The translations under genes and the position numbers were made by a program. From positions 1-33,122 of IMG/VR virus record IMGVR_UViG_3300030430_004599: DNA of 33,122 nt; one strand, written 5' to 3'. The notes below the pieces were generated by a model. The model did not search any database. It saw only the letters and a program-made list of their open reading frames with translations, and had not been told where the DNA came from. This document shows, piece by piece, positions 14,066 through 21,643 of the stretch. Numbering within the stretch: position 1 is the stretch's first letter; each line of letters starts with the position of its first letter. Origin of the DNA: a virus.

Positions 14066-14247
14066 TGGATGACATCGACCTGGGCAACAGGCTCAAAAGG
14101 GTCTTGCAAGATCGACGAGATCTGATTCAAGAGGTTTTGATGGAAGGTCTGCTCAAAGATATAGAACATTATAAAACTTTGCAGGGCGAGTTGACTGTAA
14201 TAACATTGGTCGAGGAAGCCATCAGAGATTTCTACAAGGAGATTTGA
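14065..14247 (+). CDS. 60-aa helical acidic protein
   Basis: This small gene starts at ATG 14065 in a TGATG overlap. The product is entirely predicted helical: DLGNRLKRVLQDRRDLIQEV, then LKDIEHYKTLQGELTV, then VEEAIRDFYKEI. The regular helix pattern suggests a helical bundle or an oligomer. It is co-translated with the neighbouring head genes. Helical proteins of this size in this place are sometimes head-tail or scaffold accessories; nothing more can be supported. Confidence 0.65.
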   Translation: MDDIDLGNRLKRVLQDRRDLIQEVLMEGLLKDIEHYKTLQGELTVITLVEEAIRDFYKEI

Positions 14248-14248
14248 T

Positions 14249-14668
14249 TTGAGCACCCCGACGACGCAAGCGGCGTACGTCTCCAACGACGAGCGCGTGC
14301 TAGACCCTACCCTCCTCGAAAAATCCGCCCTTGAAAGAATGCCCGACCCCAGCGGTTGGCGGATGCTAGTGTTGCCTTACAAAGGTAAAGCGACTAGCGA
14401 AGGCGGCATACACCTCCTCAAAGAGACTGTCGATCGCGAAGCCTTGGCTACCGTTGTCGCATACGTCGTCAAAATGGGCCCACTGTGCTATGGCGACACC
14501 GAGAAGTTCGGTGACACGCCCTGGTGCCAGGAAAAGCAGTGGGTTCTGATCGGCCGATATGCTGGTGCTCGTTTCAAGCTCGAGGATGGTGGAGAGGTCA
14601 GAATCATCAATGACGATGAAGTGATAGGCACAATTCTTAACCCTGATGACATAGTGAGTTTTTCATGA
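14249..14668 (+). CDS. GroES-like co-chaperonin (phage Cpn10)
   Basis: The 139-aa protein starts at TTG 14249, supported by AAGGAG (14236-14241) at 7-base spacing. From residue 27 the pattern is that of the Cpn10 barrel: PSGWRMLVLPYKGKATSEGG (residues about 30-49), then AYVVKMGPLCYG, WCQEKQWVLIGRYAGARFKLEDG and IINDDEVIGTILNPDDIV. The T4 gp31 protein is the known precedent: it replaces GroES on host GroEL to fold the capsid protein. Its place between portal and scaffold fits that role. The longer N-terminus and weak sequence match to bacterial GroES are normal for phage forms. A mobile loop cannot be defined with confidence. Confidence 0.8.
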   Translation: MSTPTTQAAYVSNDERVLDPTLLEKSALERMPDPSGWRMLVLPYKGKATSEGGIHLLKETVDREALATVVAYVVKMGPLCYGDTEKFGDTPWCQEKQWVLIGRYAGARFKLEDGGEVRIINDDEVIGTILNPDDIVSFS

Positions 14669-15618
14669 TTGAAAACGCAAACGCAGAAGAGCAACTGCAA
14701 GAGGAACAGGTTGAAATCCAGGTAACTGAGGATCCGGTTGAGTCGGAGGATGAGCTAGAAACGTACACCAAGTCCGTTTCAAAGCGCATCAACAAGCTCA
14801 ACCAAAAAAATCGAGAGGCCGAAGCAAGAGCCCAACAACTCGAACAGATCGCTCTTCAGAAAGAAGCCGAACTTCAACAATACCGCAAGTACGCGGCGCA
14901 ACAGTCGAACACTGTCCTCGTCAAAGAAGAAGAGGCTCTCACGTCGAAAGAGGCGCAAGTCGATGATGTCTATCGAAAAGCAGTAGAGTCTGGCGATCCT
15001 GATTTGATTACCAAAGCGTCGAAGCTCCAGAATGACATCGCGATCCAGAAAGAAAAGCTTCGCGTGGCAAAAGCGCGTCAGCAGCAAGATCAGCCACAGC
15101 AAGAAGAGACGTACGTCTCTCAAGGCAACGAACAAGCCGTCGAAGTCCCTACGCAAGAAAGCGTTGCTGAGGAGCAGATTGAGCCAACAGAAGATGCACT
15201 GGAGTGGCACTCTCGAAATCCCTGGTACGGCGATGCCGAGGACGAGAACAATTTGAAAGCCACGCAGTATGCGTATTACGTCCATTACAATCTGGCCAAC
15301 GAAGGCTTCGACGTCGGCTCAGAAGAGTATTACAACGAGTTGGACAACCGTGTTTCTGAGGTTTATCCTCATACTCGATCCGCTGGAGGTGGATCACAGA
15401 CCGTTCAAAGTGAAGCTAGGCCCGCTGTGCAAAGAGTCAGCTCAGCTCCCGTCGGGGGTCGGTCAAAAACACAAGGTAATCGAAAGAATGGCGTGAGCTT
15501 TTCGAAGTCAGAACTTGAGCGACTTCGCGGGTTGAAACCGCATAACATGACCGAAGAGGCTTGGTTACAGAGAGTCGCGAAAGAAAAGCAGAAAATTGCA
15601 CAAAGAGAGGCAAGCTAA
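14665..15618 (+). CDS. Scaffold-like head assembly protein
   Basis: This 317-aa protein has the hallmarks of phage scaffolds: an acidic, disordered N-terminus, a long coiled coil (about 35-165, with many Gln, Glu and Lys), and a basic C-terminal region (SFSKSELERLRGLKPHNM and following) that may bind the capsid protein. A conserved block, WHSRNPWYGDAEDENNLKA (188-206), is typical for this family in marine phages. Its ATG overlaps the GroES-like stop (ATGA). It sits two genes before the head structural genes. No protease domain is visible. Confidence 0.75.
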   Translation: MIENANAEEQLQEEQVEIQVTEDPVESEDELETYTKSVSKRINKLNQKNREAEARAQQLEQIALQKEAELQQYRKYAAQQSNTVLVKEEEALTSKEAQVDDVYRKAVESGDPDLITKASKLQNDIAIQKEKLRVAKARQQQDQPQQEETYVSQGNEQAVEVPTQESVAEEQIEPTEDALEWHSRNPWYGDAEDENNLKATQYAYYVHYNLANEGFDVGSEEYYNELDNRVSEVYPHTRSAGGGSQTVQSEARPAVQRVSSAPVGGRSKTQGNRKNGVSFSKSELERLRGLKPHNMTEEAWLQRVAKEKQKIAQREAS

Positions 15619-16092
15619 ATGGCAGAAACAAAAGCAAGCGCACGTTCGTCTCGTGAATCGCAGTCACACGATAACTCGACTCGCAGAAAACCGTGGCGCC
15701 CAGTAAGAAGCCTGGAAACACCCCCACACCCCGAAGGTTATACCTATCGATGGATAAGGGAGTCCATGCTTGGCCAGGAGGATCGAGCAAATGTCTCTCG
15801 TCGAATCAGGGAAGGTTGGGAACTCGTGAGAGGGACTGAGCTACCACCTGAGTGGCGATCCTTGCCGACTATGGATAATGGCAGACATGAAGGCGTCGTT
15901 TATAACGAGGGGTTGCTCCTCGCAAAGATCCCGAACGAAACGGTCGAAGAAAGACGAGCTTATTATCGAGGCAAGTCCCAAGAAGCCACAGATTCATTGG
16001 ATAACACGATGTTCAATGAAAGCAGAGGCGATAGTCGTTACGTCAAATATGATCCTCAGCGAGATAGCAACGTCACATTTGGACGAAGATAA
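15619..16092 (+). CDS. Conserved head-region protein, unknown
   Basis: This 157-aa basic, hydrophilic protein has a disordered N-terminus rich in Ser/Arg/Lys, then a PEGYTYRWIRESMLGQEDRAN block (in part, residues 38-58) and WELVRGTELPPEW. This 'GY.YRW.R....G.ed..N...R...GWE.V' arrangement is conserved among phage proteins next to scaffold and capsid genes. It may be a capsid-associated or head-completion factor; no function is established to my knowledge. The C-terminus is disordered with DPQRDSNVTFGRR. Confidence 0.7.
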   Translation: MAETKASARSSRESQSHDNSTRRKPWRPVRSLETPPHPEGYTYRWIRESMLGQEDRANVSRRIREGWELVRGTELPPEWRSLPTMDNGRHEGVVYNEGLLLAKIPNETVEERRAYYRGKSQEATDSLDNTMFNESRGDSRYVKYDPQRDSNVTFGRR

Positions 16093-16104
16093 GAGGTACT
16101 GAAA

Positions 16105-16689
16105 ATGGCGAATAAAGACGCTGCTTTTGGAATGAAGCCGATTCGTATGATCGGTGGCGCACCTTATACCGGCGGGACTTCGCGTTATCGTATTGCTGCG
16201 AATTATGGCACTTCCATTTTTCAAGGCGACATGGTTGCGCAAGTAACCGGAGGAACGGTAGAAGTACACGCGGACGGAGGCACTGTGCCGATCGTTGGCG
16301 TTTTCAATGGGTGTCAGTTCACTGACCCCACAACAGGCGAGCAAGTTTTTCAAAACTTTTACCCCGCCTCAACAAACGCTTCGGACATCATCGCTTTTGT
16401 GGTAGATGATCCGAATGTCGTCTTCGAAGTACAGGCAGACGATACTTTCCCCGTAGCAGATCTGTTTGGCAACTTCGACATCGTTTACACCAGTAGTGGC
16501 TCGACCCAAACCGGAATATCTGGTGCGGAGTTGGATGTGACAACAGGTGCTACCAATACGAATCTGCCGATCAAGGCGATCGACATTTCGCAAGATCCGA
16601 ACAACTCGGATGTGGGCTCCGCTAACACTAATGTGCTGGTGGTAATTCAAAACTCTGTCTTTGGCGTCAAAGGCGCCGGACTAGCATAG
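16105..16689 (+). CDS. Head decoration-like structural protein
   Basis: The 194-aa product starts after a good AGAGGT site. It is a beta-rich, mostly uncharged protein (starts MANKDAAFGMKPIRMIGGAPY) with many Gly/Thr/Asp turns. Its position directly before the major capsid gene, and its sequence style (strand-turn repeats such as GDMVAQVTGGTVEV and FPVADLFGNFDIVY), fit a capsid decoration or stabilising protein as in lambda gpD or L decoration. The family occurs in marine phages; the decoration role is inferred from position. Confidence 0.7.
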   Translation: MANKDAAFGMKPIRMIGGAPYTGGTSRYRIAANYGTSIFQGDMVAQVTGGTVEVHADGGTVPIVGVFNGCQFTDPTTGEQVFQNFYPASTNASDIIAFVVDDPNVVFEVQADDTFPVADLFGNFDIVYTSSGSTQTGISGAELDVTTGATNTNLPIKAIDISQDPNNSDVGSANTNVLVVIQNSVFGVKGAGLA

Positions 16690-16701
16690 AGGAGCTGAAC
16701 A

Positions 16702-17619
16702 ATGGCAATTTCAAGAGCACAGCTCGCTAAAGAATTGGAGCCCGGCTTAAATTCGTTATTTGGGCTTTCGTACGACGATTATTCAAAGGAGTACGAAGAA
16801 ATATTCGCCTTAGAGGATTCGTCAAGGGCCTTTGAGGAGGAAGTCCTCATCACCGGATTTGGTGGAGCGCCTACGAAAACAGAAGGTCAAGGCGTAGCGT
16901 TTGACAACGCTGGTGAGTCTTTCACTGCTAGGTATACTCACGATACCGTCGCCTTAGCATTCTCGTTAACCGACGAGGCTGTCGAGGACAACTTATACGA
17001 TTCGTTAGGTAGACGTTACGTTAAGGCTTTGGCGCGATCCATGGCCAACACCAAGGAAGTTAAAGGCGCGGACGTGCTAAACAATGCGTTCGATACCAAC
17101 TTCACCGGTGGCGATGGTGTGACGCTGATTAACACAGCGCACCCGTTAGCAGGTGGCGGCACAGCAGCAAATCGTGCAACGTCGATGGCTGACTTGAACG
17201 AGACCTCCTTAGAGGATGCTTTGATTTCAATCAGCACCTTCACGGACGACAAGGGCCTCACTATTTCAGTGCAGGCAACAAAACTTGTTGTACCCCCACA
17301 ATTGGTATTCGTGGCAGACCGAATCTTGAACTCAACACTGAGATCAGGAACTGCGGACAACGATATCAACGCGATCCGCAACACTGGAGTTCTGCCTGGT
17401 GGTTATACAGTAAACCATTATTTGACAGACCCAGATGCGTTCTTCTTGTTGACCTCTGTGACCGATAGCGGTGAAGGACTGAAGATGTTCCAACGCACGC
17501 CGATGGAAACCAGCATGGAGCCTGACTTTACAACAGGTAACATCAGGTATAAGGCGCGCGAACGATATTCATTCGGGTTTTCCGACTGGCGCGGAATTTT
17601 CGGCTCGCAAGGGGCGTAA
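16702..17619 (+). CDS. Major capsid protein
   Basis: This 305-aa protein follows a strong GAGGAGC ribosome site and lies at the end of the head block, just before a terminator. The sequence shows typical HK97-fold features: an N-terminal helix (MAISRAQLAKELEPGLNSLF), an E-loop region around GGAPTKTEGQGVAF, the spine-helix area VKALARSMANTKEVKGADVL (105-124), and a C-terminal beta part ending in RYKARERYSFGFSDWRG. The fold is inferred from order and pattern. The first eight residues are the same as those of the 31193 product. Confidence 0.85.
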   Translation: MAISRAQLAKELEPGLNSLFGLSYDDYSKEYEEIFALEDSSRAFEEEVLITGFGGAPTKTEGQGVAFDNAGESFTARYTHDTVALAFSLTDEAVEDNLYDSLGRRYVKALARSMANTKEVKGADVLNNAFDTNFTGGDGVTLINTAHPLAGGGTAANRATSMADLNETSLEDALISISTFTDDKGLTISVQATKLVVPPQLVFVADRILNSTLRSGTADNDINAIRNTGVLPGGYTVNHYLTDPDAFFLLTSVTDSGEGLKMFQRTPMETSMEPDFTTGNIRYKARERYSFGFSDWRGIFGSQGA

Positions 17620-17634
17620 AGACCAAGCAAAAAG

Positions 17635-17658
17635 AAGGGGGCTATGCCCCCTTTTTTT
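17635..17658 (+). terminator. Rho-independent terminator after the capsid gene
   Basis: The stem AAGGGGGC (17635-17642) pairs with GCCCCCTT (17646-17653) around a TAT loop, followed by an unbroken T run through 17658. It lies 16 bases after the capsid stop and is the clearest intrinsic terminator in the window. It separates the head block from the second structural block and probably raises capsid expression relative to downstream genes. Confidence 0.9.
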
Positions 17659-17694
17659 GTGCCTGGCGTTACCATACACTGAATAAGTCTGATG

Positions 17695-17715
17695 GTGATC
17701 GCATGGGGCGATCAC
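17695..17715. promoter_or_regulatory. 8-bp inverted repeat upstream of the second virion block
   Basis: GTGATCGC (17695-17702) and GCGATCAC (17708-17715) form a perfect inverted repeat around a 5-base loop, 22 bases before the ATG of the next gene. It could be an RNA hairpin in the leader or a protein binding site. No convincing -35/-10 pair was found in the 80 bases between the terminator and this gene, although a promoter is expected here. Confidence 0.4.
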
Positions 17716-17737
17716 TGGTTCACAAGGGAGAACTTTC

Positions 17738-18448
17738 ATGACAACTCATTTCACTAGCGGCGTTACAAACGTCTCCTCGACTGGCACGTCTGGCAAGCTC
17801 AAAATGCCAGCTCCGCAGAAGTACCACACATACTTCAACGATTTCGACACCTACCTGGCGTCAGATTGGACGATCACCACCACTGAAGGCGGCTCGGGAA
17901 ATGCTTCTGAGGCCCTGGGCGATGGCGACGGCGGTCTCTTGGTTATCACTAACGATGACGCAGATGACGACAACGACTTCCTGCAACTCGTCAAAGAGGG
18001 ATTCAAATTTGAATCCACTAAGCAGCTTGGGTTTGCTGCGCGAATGAAAACCAGCGACGCGGATGCCTCTGATGTCGTGATGGGTTTGCAGCTCACTGAC
18101 ACCTCGCCGCTCAACGTCACCGATGGCATTTTCTTTTTGCTGACGGACGGGTCAACGACTTTGCAGTTCATCGTCGAGAAAGACAGTACACAGAGCACCC
18201 TAGATTTGCCGACCGCGATGGCAGACGACACCTTCATGACCGTGGGGTTCATCTTTGATCCCAAGGATCAACTGTTTCATGTGTACCAAAACAACGTAGA
18301 AGTCGGCACTGTGGTGAGCACTAATGCGCCTGATGATGAAGAGCTAACGGTCAGTTTTGGGATTCAAAACGGCGCAGCCGCAGCCAAAGTGCTGACCGTC
18401 GACTACGTCAGTGCCATGAAAGAGCGAACCGCCACCACCGAACTGTAA
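17738..18448 (+). CDS. Beta-sandwich structural protein
   Basis: This 236-aa protein starts after AAGGGAGAA. It has a Ser/Thr-rich N-terminus (MTTHFTSGVTNVSSTGTSGK) and then a jelly-roll-like domain from residue 29 with strands such as YHTYFNDFDTY, GGLLVITN, FLQLVKEGFKF, FFLLTDGSTTLQFIVEKD and MTVGFIFDPKDQLFHVYQNN. This order resembles concanavalin-like (LamG-type) sandwich domains that bind sugars or act in virion attachment. It may be a head fibre or a decoration protein. The genus-level family is common in marine phages; the specific role is unproven. Confidence 0.7.
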   Translation: MTTHFTSGVTNVSSTGTSGKLKMPAPQKYHTYFNDFDTYLASDWTITTTEGGSGNASEALGDGDGGLLVITNDDADDDNDFLQLVKEGFKFESTKQLGFAARMKTSDADASDVVMGLQLTDTSPLNVTDGIFFLLTDGSTTLQFIVEKDSTQSTLDLPTAMADDTFMTVGFIFDPKDQLFHVYQNNVEVGTVVSTNAPDDEELTVSFGIQNGAAAAKVLTVDYVSAMKERTATTEL

Positions 18449-18459
18449 GGAGGTGAAGT

Positions 18460-18864
18460 ATGGCTGATGCAGTCACAAGCCAAACCATCCAGGATGGTGA
18501 GCGTAAAGCTGTTCTGAAATTCACCAATGCCTCTGACGGCACTGGTGAGTCGGCTGTAAAAAAGGTGGACGTTTCTGCTCTTACGGCGAATGCTCGAGGA
18601 GAGTCCTGCTCGGCTGTCACCATCAATAAAATCTGGTGGCAGTGCACGGGACTCAGCGTCAAGATCGAGTTCGATGCGACCTCAAACGTGTTGGCGATCG
18701 GCTTGAGCGAAGACTCAAACGGTTATCACGACTATTCAGATTTTTCGGGTATACCGAACAATGCTGGCAGTGGTAAGACGGGTGACCTTGACTTCACAAC
18801 GGTGGGACACTCAAGCGGGGACACCTATATGATCATCTTGGAGTTGATCAAAACTTATGGCTGA
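18460..18864 (+). CDS. Conserved structural protein, unknown
   Basis: This 134-aa protein is preceded by TAAGGAGGTGA (18446-18456), a near-complete complement of the 16S rRNA tail, so strong translation is expected. The sequence is beta-rich with an internal INKIWWQCTGLSVKIEFDAT segment (56-75) and a GSGKTGDLDFTT turn. The strong ribosome site suggests an abundant virion component, such as a decoration or minor capsid protein. It overlaps the next gene by 8 bases. Confidence 0.7.
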   Translation: MADAVTSQTIQDGERKAVLKFTNASDGTGESAVKKVDVSALTANARGESCSAVTINKIWWQCTGLSVKIEFDATSNVLAIGLSEDSNGYHDYSDFSGIPNNAGSGKTGDLDFTTVGHSSGDTYMIILELIKTYG

Positions 18865-19150
18865 TACTTCAGACGTAAAGCGAACTAAGTCGGGAAGGCT
18901 CGTCTATCGAGGCGAGTCTTTCCCTGGCTACAACAAACAGAAGCGGACGCCTGGTCAGAAAAAAAAGTTCGCCGTCCTAGCCAAGAAGGGCGATCAAGTG
19001 AAGATCGTGCGCTATGGCGATCCCAAAATGTCAATCAAAAAAGACCAACCAGATCGCAGAAAGTCCTTTCGCGCTCGGCACAACTGTGACGCGGTAGAAA
19101 AGAAAAAGGACGTGTTTTCCGCAGGGTATTGGTCATGCAAAAATTGGTGA
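18857..19150 (+). CDS. Basic conserved phage protein, 'GYNKQKRTPG' family
   Basis: This 97-aa, very basic protein belongs to a family common in marine phages: an N-terminal FPGYNKQKRTPGQKKKFAV (residues 22-40) with a short strand pattern, then KIVRYGDPKMSIKK and the conserved RRKSFRARHNCD (72-83), ending YWSCKNW. Relatives occur next to head genes. The two cysteines at the end, one within NCDAV and one in SCKNW, may bind metal. Function is unproven; a structural or nucleic-acid-binding role is likely from its charge. Confidence 0.75.
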   Translation: MADTSDVKRTKSGRLVYRGESFPGYNKQKRTPGQKKKFAVLAKKGDQVKIVRYGDPKMSIKKDQPDRRKSFRARHNCDAVEKKKDVFSAGYWSCKNW

Positions 19151-19154
19151 TCTT

Positions 19155-20363
19155 ATGACTGTGATGTTTATGACAGAAGCTGGTCGAAAGACTGGTGATT
19201 CGAAGATCGATAGGCTCGCGGCAGAGTATGAGGACACTTATGGGATGCCGCTCAGTGATGCCCAGATAGAAAGATTAAGCTTTTTATCTGCTACGCCAGA
19301 ATTTGGTAATTATGCGATCGATACCTCCGGTTTTGTTTCTGACGCACCCTTCGGAAGCGCACAGCGACAGTCTGAGCTAGATGATTTTAGAAACAAATTA
19401 CTTGCCGAGAGGAACGCGAAAAGAGCAAATCTAACCCTTGAAACCGCAGGCCTTTTGCCTGATCAGCCCGTTTTTGGTGGCCCAGTCGCTCCCCCCGCTC
19501 CAGGTAGTCGCCCAAGGTTGCCTGGAGTGATCGACGATACGCCGATTTTTGCACCACCAAGCCAGCCCCCAGTGATGCCAAGCTTGCCTCCGATCGGGGG
19601 CGGCTCTGACGGGCCTACTGATTATTTGAACCAGCCGTCCCCGTATGCCGAGCTTGGCGATTATCTCCTCAACCGCCCAGTGTTCGATCGGGGGAAACGA
19701 ACCGATGATCCGATGAGTATATTCCGCGAGCGGGATCGAATGAGTGAGGGGGTCGCACCTCCCGAGCCAGGGCGTCTTCCAGAGATGCAAACTCTGCTCG
19801 ACAGAATCGCAGATTTGGAACAAAGATTGGCTGACGTACAACAAGGAGATGCTCTACCGCAGCCCGATCCCGCAAGAGATCTCGCCAATAAAGTGATGGG
19901 TATTGAGCAGCCAACTCCCGCGCCGACACCCGCCGCTGTGATGGCTAACATTTCAGACGGCAGAGCCGACGAACTCGGTTTGTTTGATGTGGGAAATGAA
20001 ATGGGCCAAGGCGGCATCTACGATCGTATGGCACCGCCAAACATCGAAGAGTTGCGTAAACTTGTCGAGGGCCGGTTGTCTGGCATGGGACAAACACAAA
20101 CCCCAACACCTGTACCGCCGCCAGATCCGAGCCGCTTGGAAGGCATGGTCATGGGTGTTCCCAAAACAGAGATGGAAGAAATCGAAAAAGCGAGGGATGC
20201 ACGGGGCGGATTTTTCGGAAGCTCGCTACCTCAAGAGACCATAGATGCCCTGCGTAAACGAATCGAGGGGGCGCGACGCCAGCCTACAAGTACAACCCGA
20301 GCGCCTATGCAGATGCCTAATCAAGAGGATATCCTGAGAGCGGTGCGGAACATAAACATCTAA
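19155..20363 (+). CDS. Proline-rich, largely disordered protein, unknown
   Basis: The 402-aa product has an N-terminal helical part (DRLAAEYEDTYGMPLSDAQI, residues 19-38) and then long Pro-rich stretches (PPAPGSRPRLPGV, PPSQPPVMPSLPPIGG, PTPAPTPAAV, PTPVPPPDPS), broken by short helices such as MQTLLDRIADLEQRLADV (211-228), a likely coiled coil. The composition resembles virion linker proteins or scaffold-like proteins rather than an enzyme. It sits between conserved small basic head proteins. No family is recognised. Confidence 0.65.
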   Translation: MTVMFMTEAGRKTGDSKIDRLAAEYEDTYGMPLSDAQIERLSFLSATPEFGNYAIDTSGFVSDAPFGSAQRQSELDDFRNKLLAERNAKRANLTLETAGLLPDQPVFGGPVAPPAPGSRPRLPGVIDDTPIFAPPSQPPVMPSLPPIGGGSDGPTDYLNQPSPYAELGDYLLNRPVFDRGKRTDDPMSIFRERDRMSEGVAPPEPGRLPEMQTLLDRIADLEQRLADVQQGDALPQPDPARDLANKVMGIEQPTPAPTPAAVMANISDGRADELGLFDVGNEMGQGGIYDRMAPPNIEELRKLVEGRLSGMGQTQTPTPVPPPDPSRLEGMVMGVPKTEMEEIEKARDARGGFFGSSLPQETIDALRKRIEGARRQPTSTTRAPMQMPNQEDILRAVRNINI

Positions 20364-20374
20364 GGAGTTGATGG

Positions 20375-20749
20375 ATGGCTAAAAATGACGTCCCAAAGAA
20401 CGTAGCAAATCCGGCTTTGTATCGAAAAGCGAAAGCCAAAGCCAAGCGGAAATTTGATGTTTTTCCCAGTGCTTATGCTTCGGGATATCTAGTCCAAGAG
20501 TACAAGCGCATGGGCGGCAAGTACAAAGGCGCCAACGGTGGTGAGGTCACGTTAGATCCGCAGAAAAGCGATCTCGATCGTGACGGCAAGCTGAGTAACT
20601 ACGAGCGCAAGCGCGGGACAGCGATCGCGAAGAGTATGGCCAAACAAGCAAAAGGTATGCGCAACGGCGGGACTGTGATGGTTCAAAGCCGAGGCTGTGG
20701 CGCGATCATGCCGGAAAAACAAAAGATGACGAGGGTGCCTCGTGGCTAA
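20375..20749 (+). CDS. Basic protein with EF-hand-like loop and RGCGA tail
   Basis: The 124-aa protein follows AAGGAG (20362-20367). It opens with a Lys/Ala-rich segment, then RKFDVFPSAYASGYLVQEYKR (residues 25-45, in part), a pattern I know from small virus proteins of marine phages and some algal viruses. Residues 66-77 (DLDRDGKLSNYE) form an EF-hand-like loop. The C-terminus, GGTVMVQSRGCGAIMPEKQ then KMTRVPRG, is nearly repeated at the end of the next protein. Both start in an overlapping frame arrangement (CGTGGCTAA). A virion-packaged DNA-binding or structural role is suspected. Confidence 0.7.
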   Translation: MAKNDVPKNVANPALYRKAKAKAKRKFDVFPSAYASGYLVQEYKRMGGKYKGANGGEVTLDPQKSDLDRDGKLSNYERKRGTAIAKSMAKQAKGMRNGGTVMVQSRGCGAIMPEKQKMTRVPRG

Positions 20750-21098
20750 GCCCCAGGGTGGTCTGAAAAAATGGTTCGGCAAGGGTAAGGGTGGCGACTG
20801 GGTAGACATTGGCGCCCCGAAAAAAGATGGCAAGTTTCAGTCCTGCGGTAGAGCTAAGGCTGAGGGGTCGAAACGCAAATACCCAAAATGTGTACCGCGA
20901 TCGACTGCGAAACAGATGACGAAAGGCGAGATCAAATCCGCAGTGACTCGCAAGCGGAAGAAGAAGCAGGGTGTTGGGGGCAAGCCAACCAACGTTAAAA
21001 CTTTCCTTGCCAATGGTGGCGCGGTGATGATCCAAGCGCGAGGGTGTGGTGCTATTATGCCCGAGAAACAAAAGATGACACGAGTGCCGAGGAGTTGA
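20742..21098 (+). CDS. Basic conserved protein, 'WVDIGAPKKDGKF' family, RGCGA tail
   Basis: This 118-aa, Lys-rich product starts at GTG 20742, overlapping the previous stop. Its core, GDWVDIGAPKKDGKFQSCGR (in part), followed by SKRKYPKCVPRSTAKQMTK and a Lys/Arg cluster RKRKKKQ, is a widespread family of marine phages and large algal viruses. Two cysteines (SCGR and KCVP) could bind metal. The final 27 residues, with VMIQARGCGAIMPEKQKM, repeat the previous protein's C-terminus. The shared tail suggests a common partner. It overlaps no gene downstream; the next ATG is 2 bases on. Confidence 0.78.
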   Translation: MAKPQGGLKKWFGKGKGGDWVDIGAPKKDGKFQSCGRAKAEGSKRKYPKCVPRSTAKQMTKGEIKSAVTRKRKKKQGVGGKPTNVKTFLANGGAVMIQARGCGAIMPEKQKMTRVPRS

Positions 21099-21100
21099 GC

Positions 21101-21643
21101 ATGAAAAGATCGGAGACCAAAAAGGCCGTCAAAGATTTCAAGGATCGTAGCCGTCGCACCATGCGGAAAGCCCCAGAGGCTCTCGGGAAAGAAACCGGCG
21201 CGATGCTCACCAAAAAAGAAATGGGCGAGGCGGTTCGAAGGATGCTCGGGAAGGAATCTGGAGCGGCGTTGTCTGAAAAGGATCTAGCAAGCTTAGGTTT
21301 GCGTGTCGATCCTCTCGATAGAATGCAAAGCGGAGGAGCTATGAAAAAGAAAAGAATGAATGCTAAAGGCATGATGGCTGGCGGGAAGATGAAGGCCAAA
21401 GGCATGAAGGCCGGAGGCAAGATGAAAGCGAAAGGCATGATGGCTGGCGGCAAAATGAAAGCCAAAGGCATGAAAGCCGGAGGCAAGATGCAGGCCAAAG
21501 GTATGGCGAAAGGCGGAAAGATGAAAGCCAAGGGCATGGCGAAAGGCGGAAAGATGACCACCAAGGGTTACGCAAAAGGCGGTGCAGCTGGCGGTATGAG
21601 AAAGCCTTCAAATAAAAATAGCGGATTGTATGGCCGCAGATAG
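21101..21643 (+). CDS. Lys/Gly/Met repeat protein
   Basis: The 180-aa product starts at ATG 21101, supported by GAGGAG (21089-21094) at 6 bases; a longer frame start at 21044 is not needed. Residues 1-75 form a charged helical domain (ETKKAVKDFKDRSRRTMRKA, LTKKEMGEAVRRML). From residue 87 seven 11-residue repeats follow, with consensus AKGM-x-x-GGKM-K, giving a highly basic tail. It ends MRKPSNKNSGLYGRR. Such Lys/Gly repeats occur in marine phage genes of unknown role; nucleic-acid condensation inside the head is a reasonable idea. Confidence 0.75.
   Translation: MKRSETKKAVKDFKDRSRRTMRKAPEALGKETGAMLTKKEMGEAVRRMLGKESGAALSEKDLASLGLRVDPLDRMQSGGAMKKKRMNAKGMMAGGKMKAKGMKAGGKMKAKGMMAGGKMKAKGMKAGGKMQAKGMAKGGKMKAKGMAKGGKMTTKGYAKGGAAGGMRKPSNKNSGLYGRR
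21332..21343 (+). promoter_or_regulatory. Internal Shine-Dalgarno plus ATG within the repeat gene
   Basis: GGAGGAG (21332-21338) lies just before an in-frame ATG (21341-21343) inside the 21101 gene. Initiation here would give a 100-aa product made only of the basic repeat domain (starts MKKKRMNAKG). The spacing from the GGAGG core is 4 bases, a bit short but workable. Whether it is used is unknown. Confidence 0.45.
21359..21589 (+). repeat. Seven 33-bp tandem repeats within the Lys/Gly gene
   Basis: Seven 33-base units encode 11 residues each, from N-A-K-G-M-M-A-G-G-K-M to T-T-K-G-Y-A-K-G-G-A-A. Units 1-4 alternate between MMAGG and MKAGG forms, and units 5-6 share MAKGG, so there is a higher-order pair pattern. 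The DNA copies are close, which suggests recent slippage or recombination. The copy number is likely to vary between relatives. Confidence 0.85.

Noticed and set aside
14779-15285. A 168-aa leftward ORF in the scaffold gene
   Set aside because: It is Leu/Phe-rich from the reverse of Lys/Glu codons, a typical shadow of a charged coiled coil.
21044-21100. Upstream start of the Lys/Gly repeat gene
   Set aside because: It overlaps the end of the preceding gene; GAGGAG fits ATG 21101.
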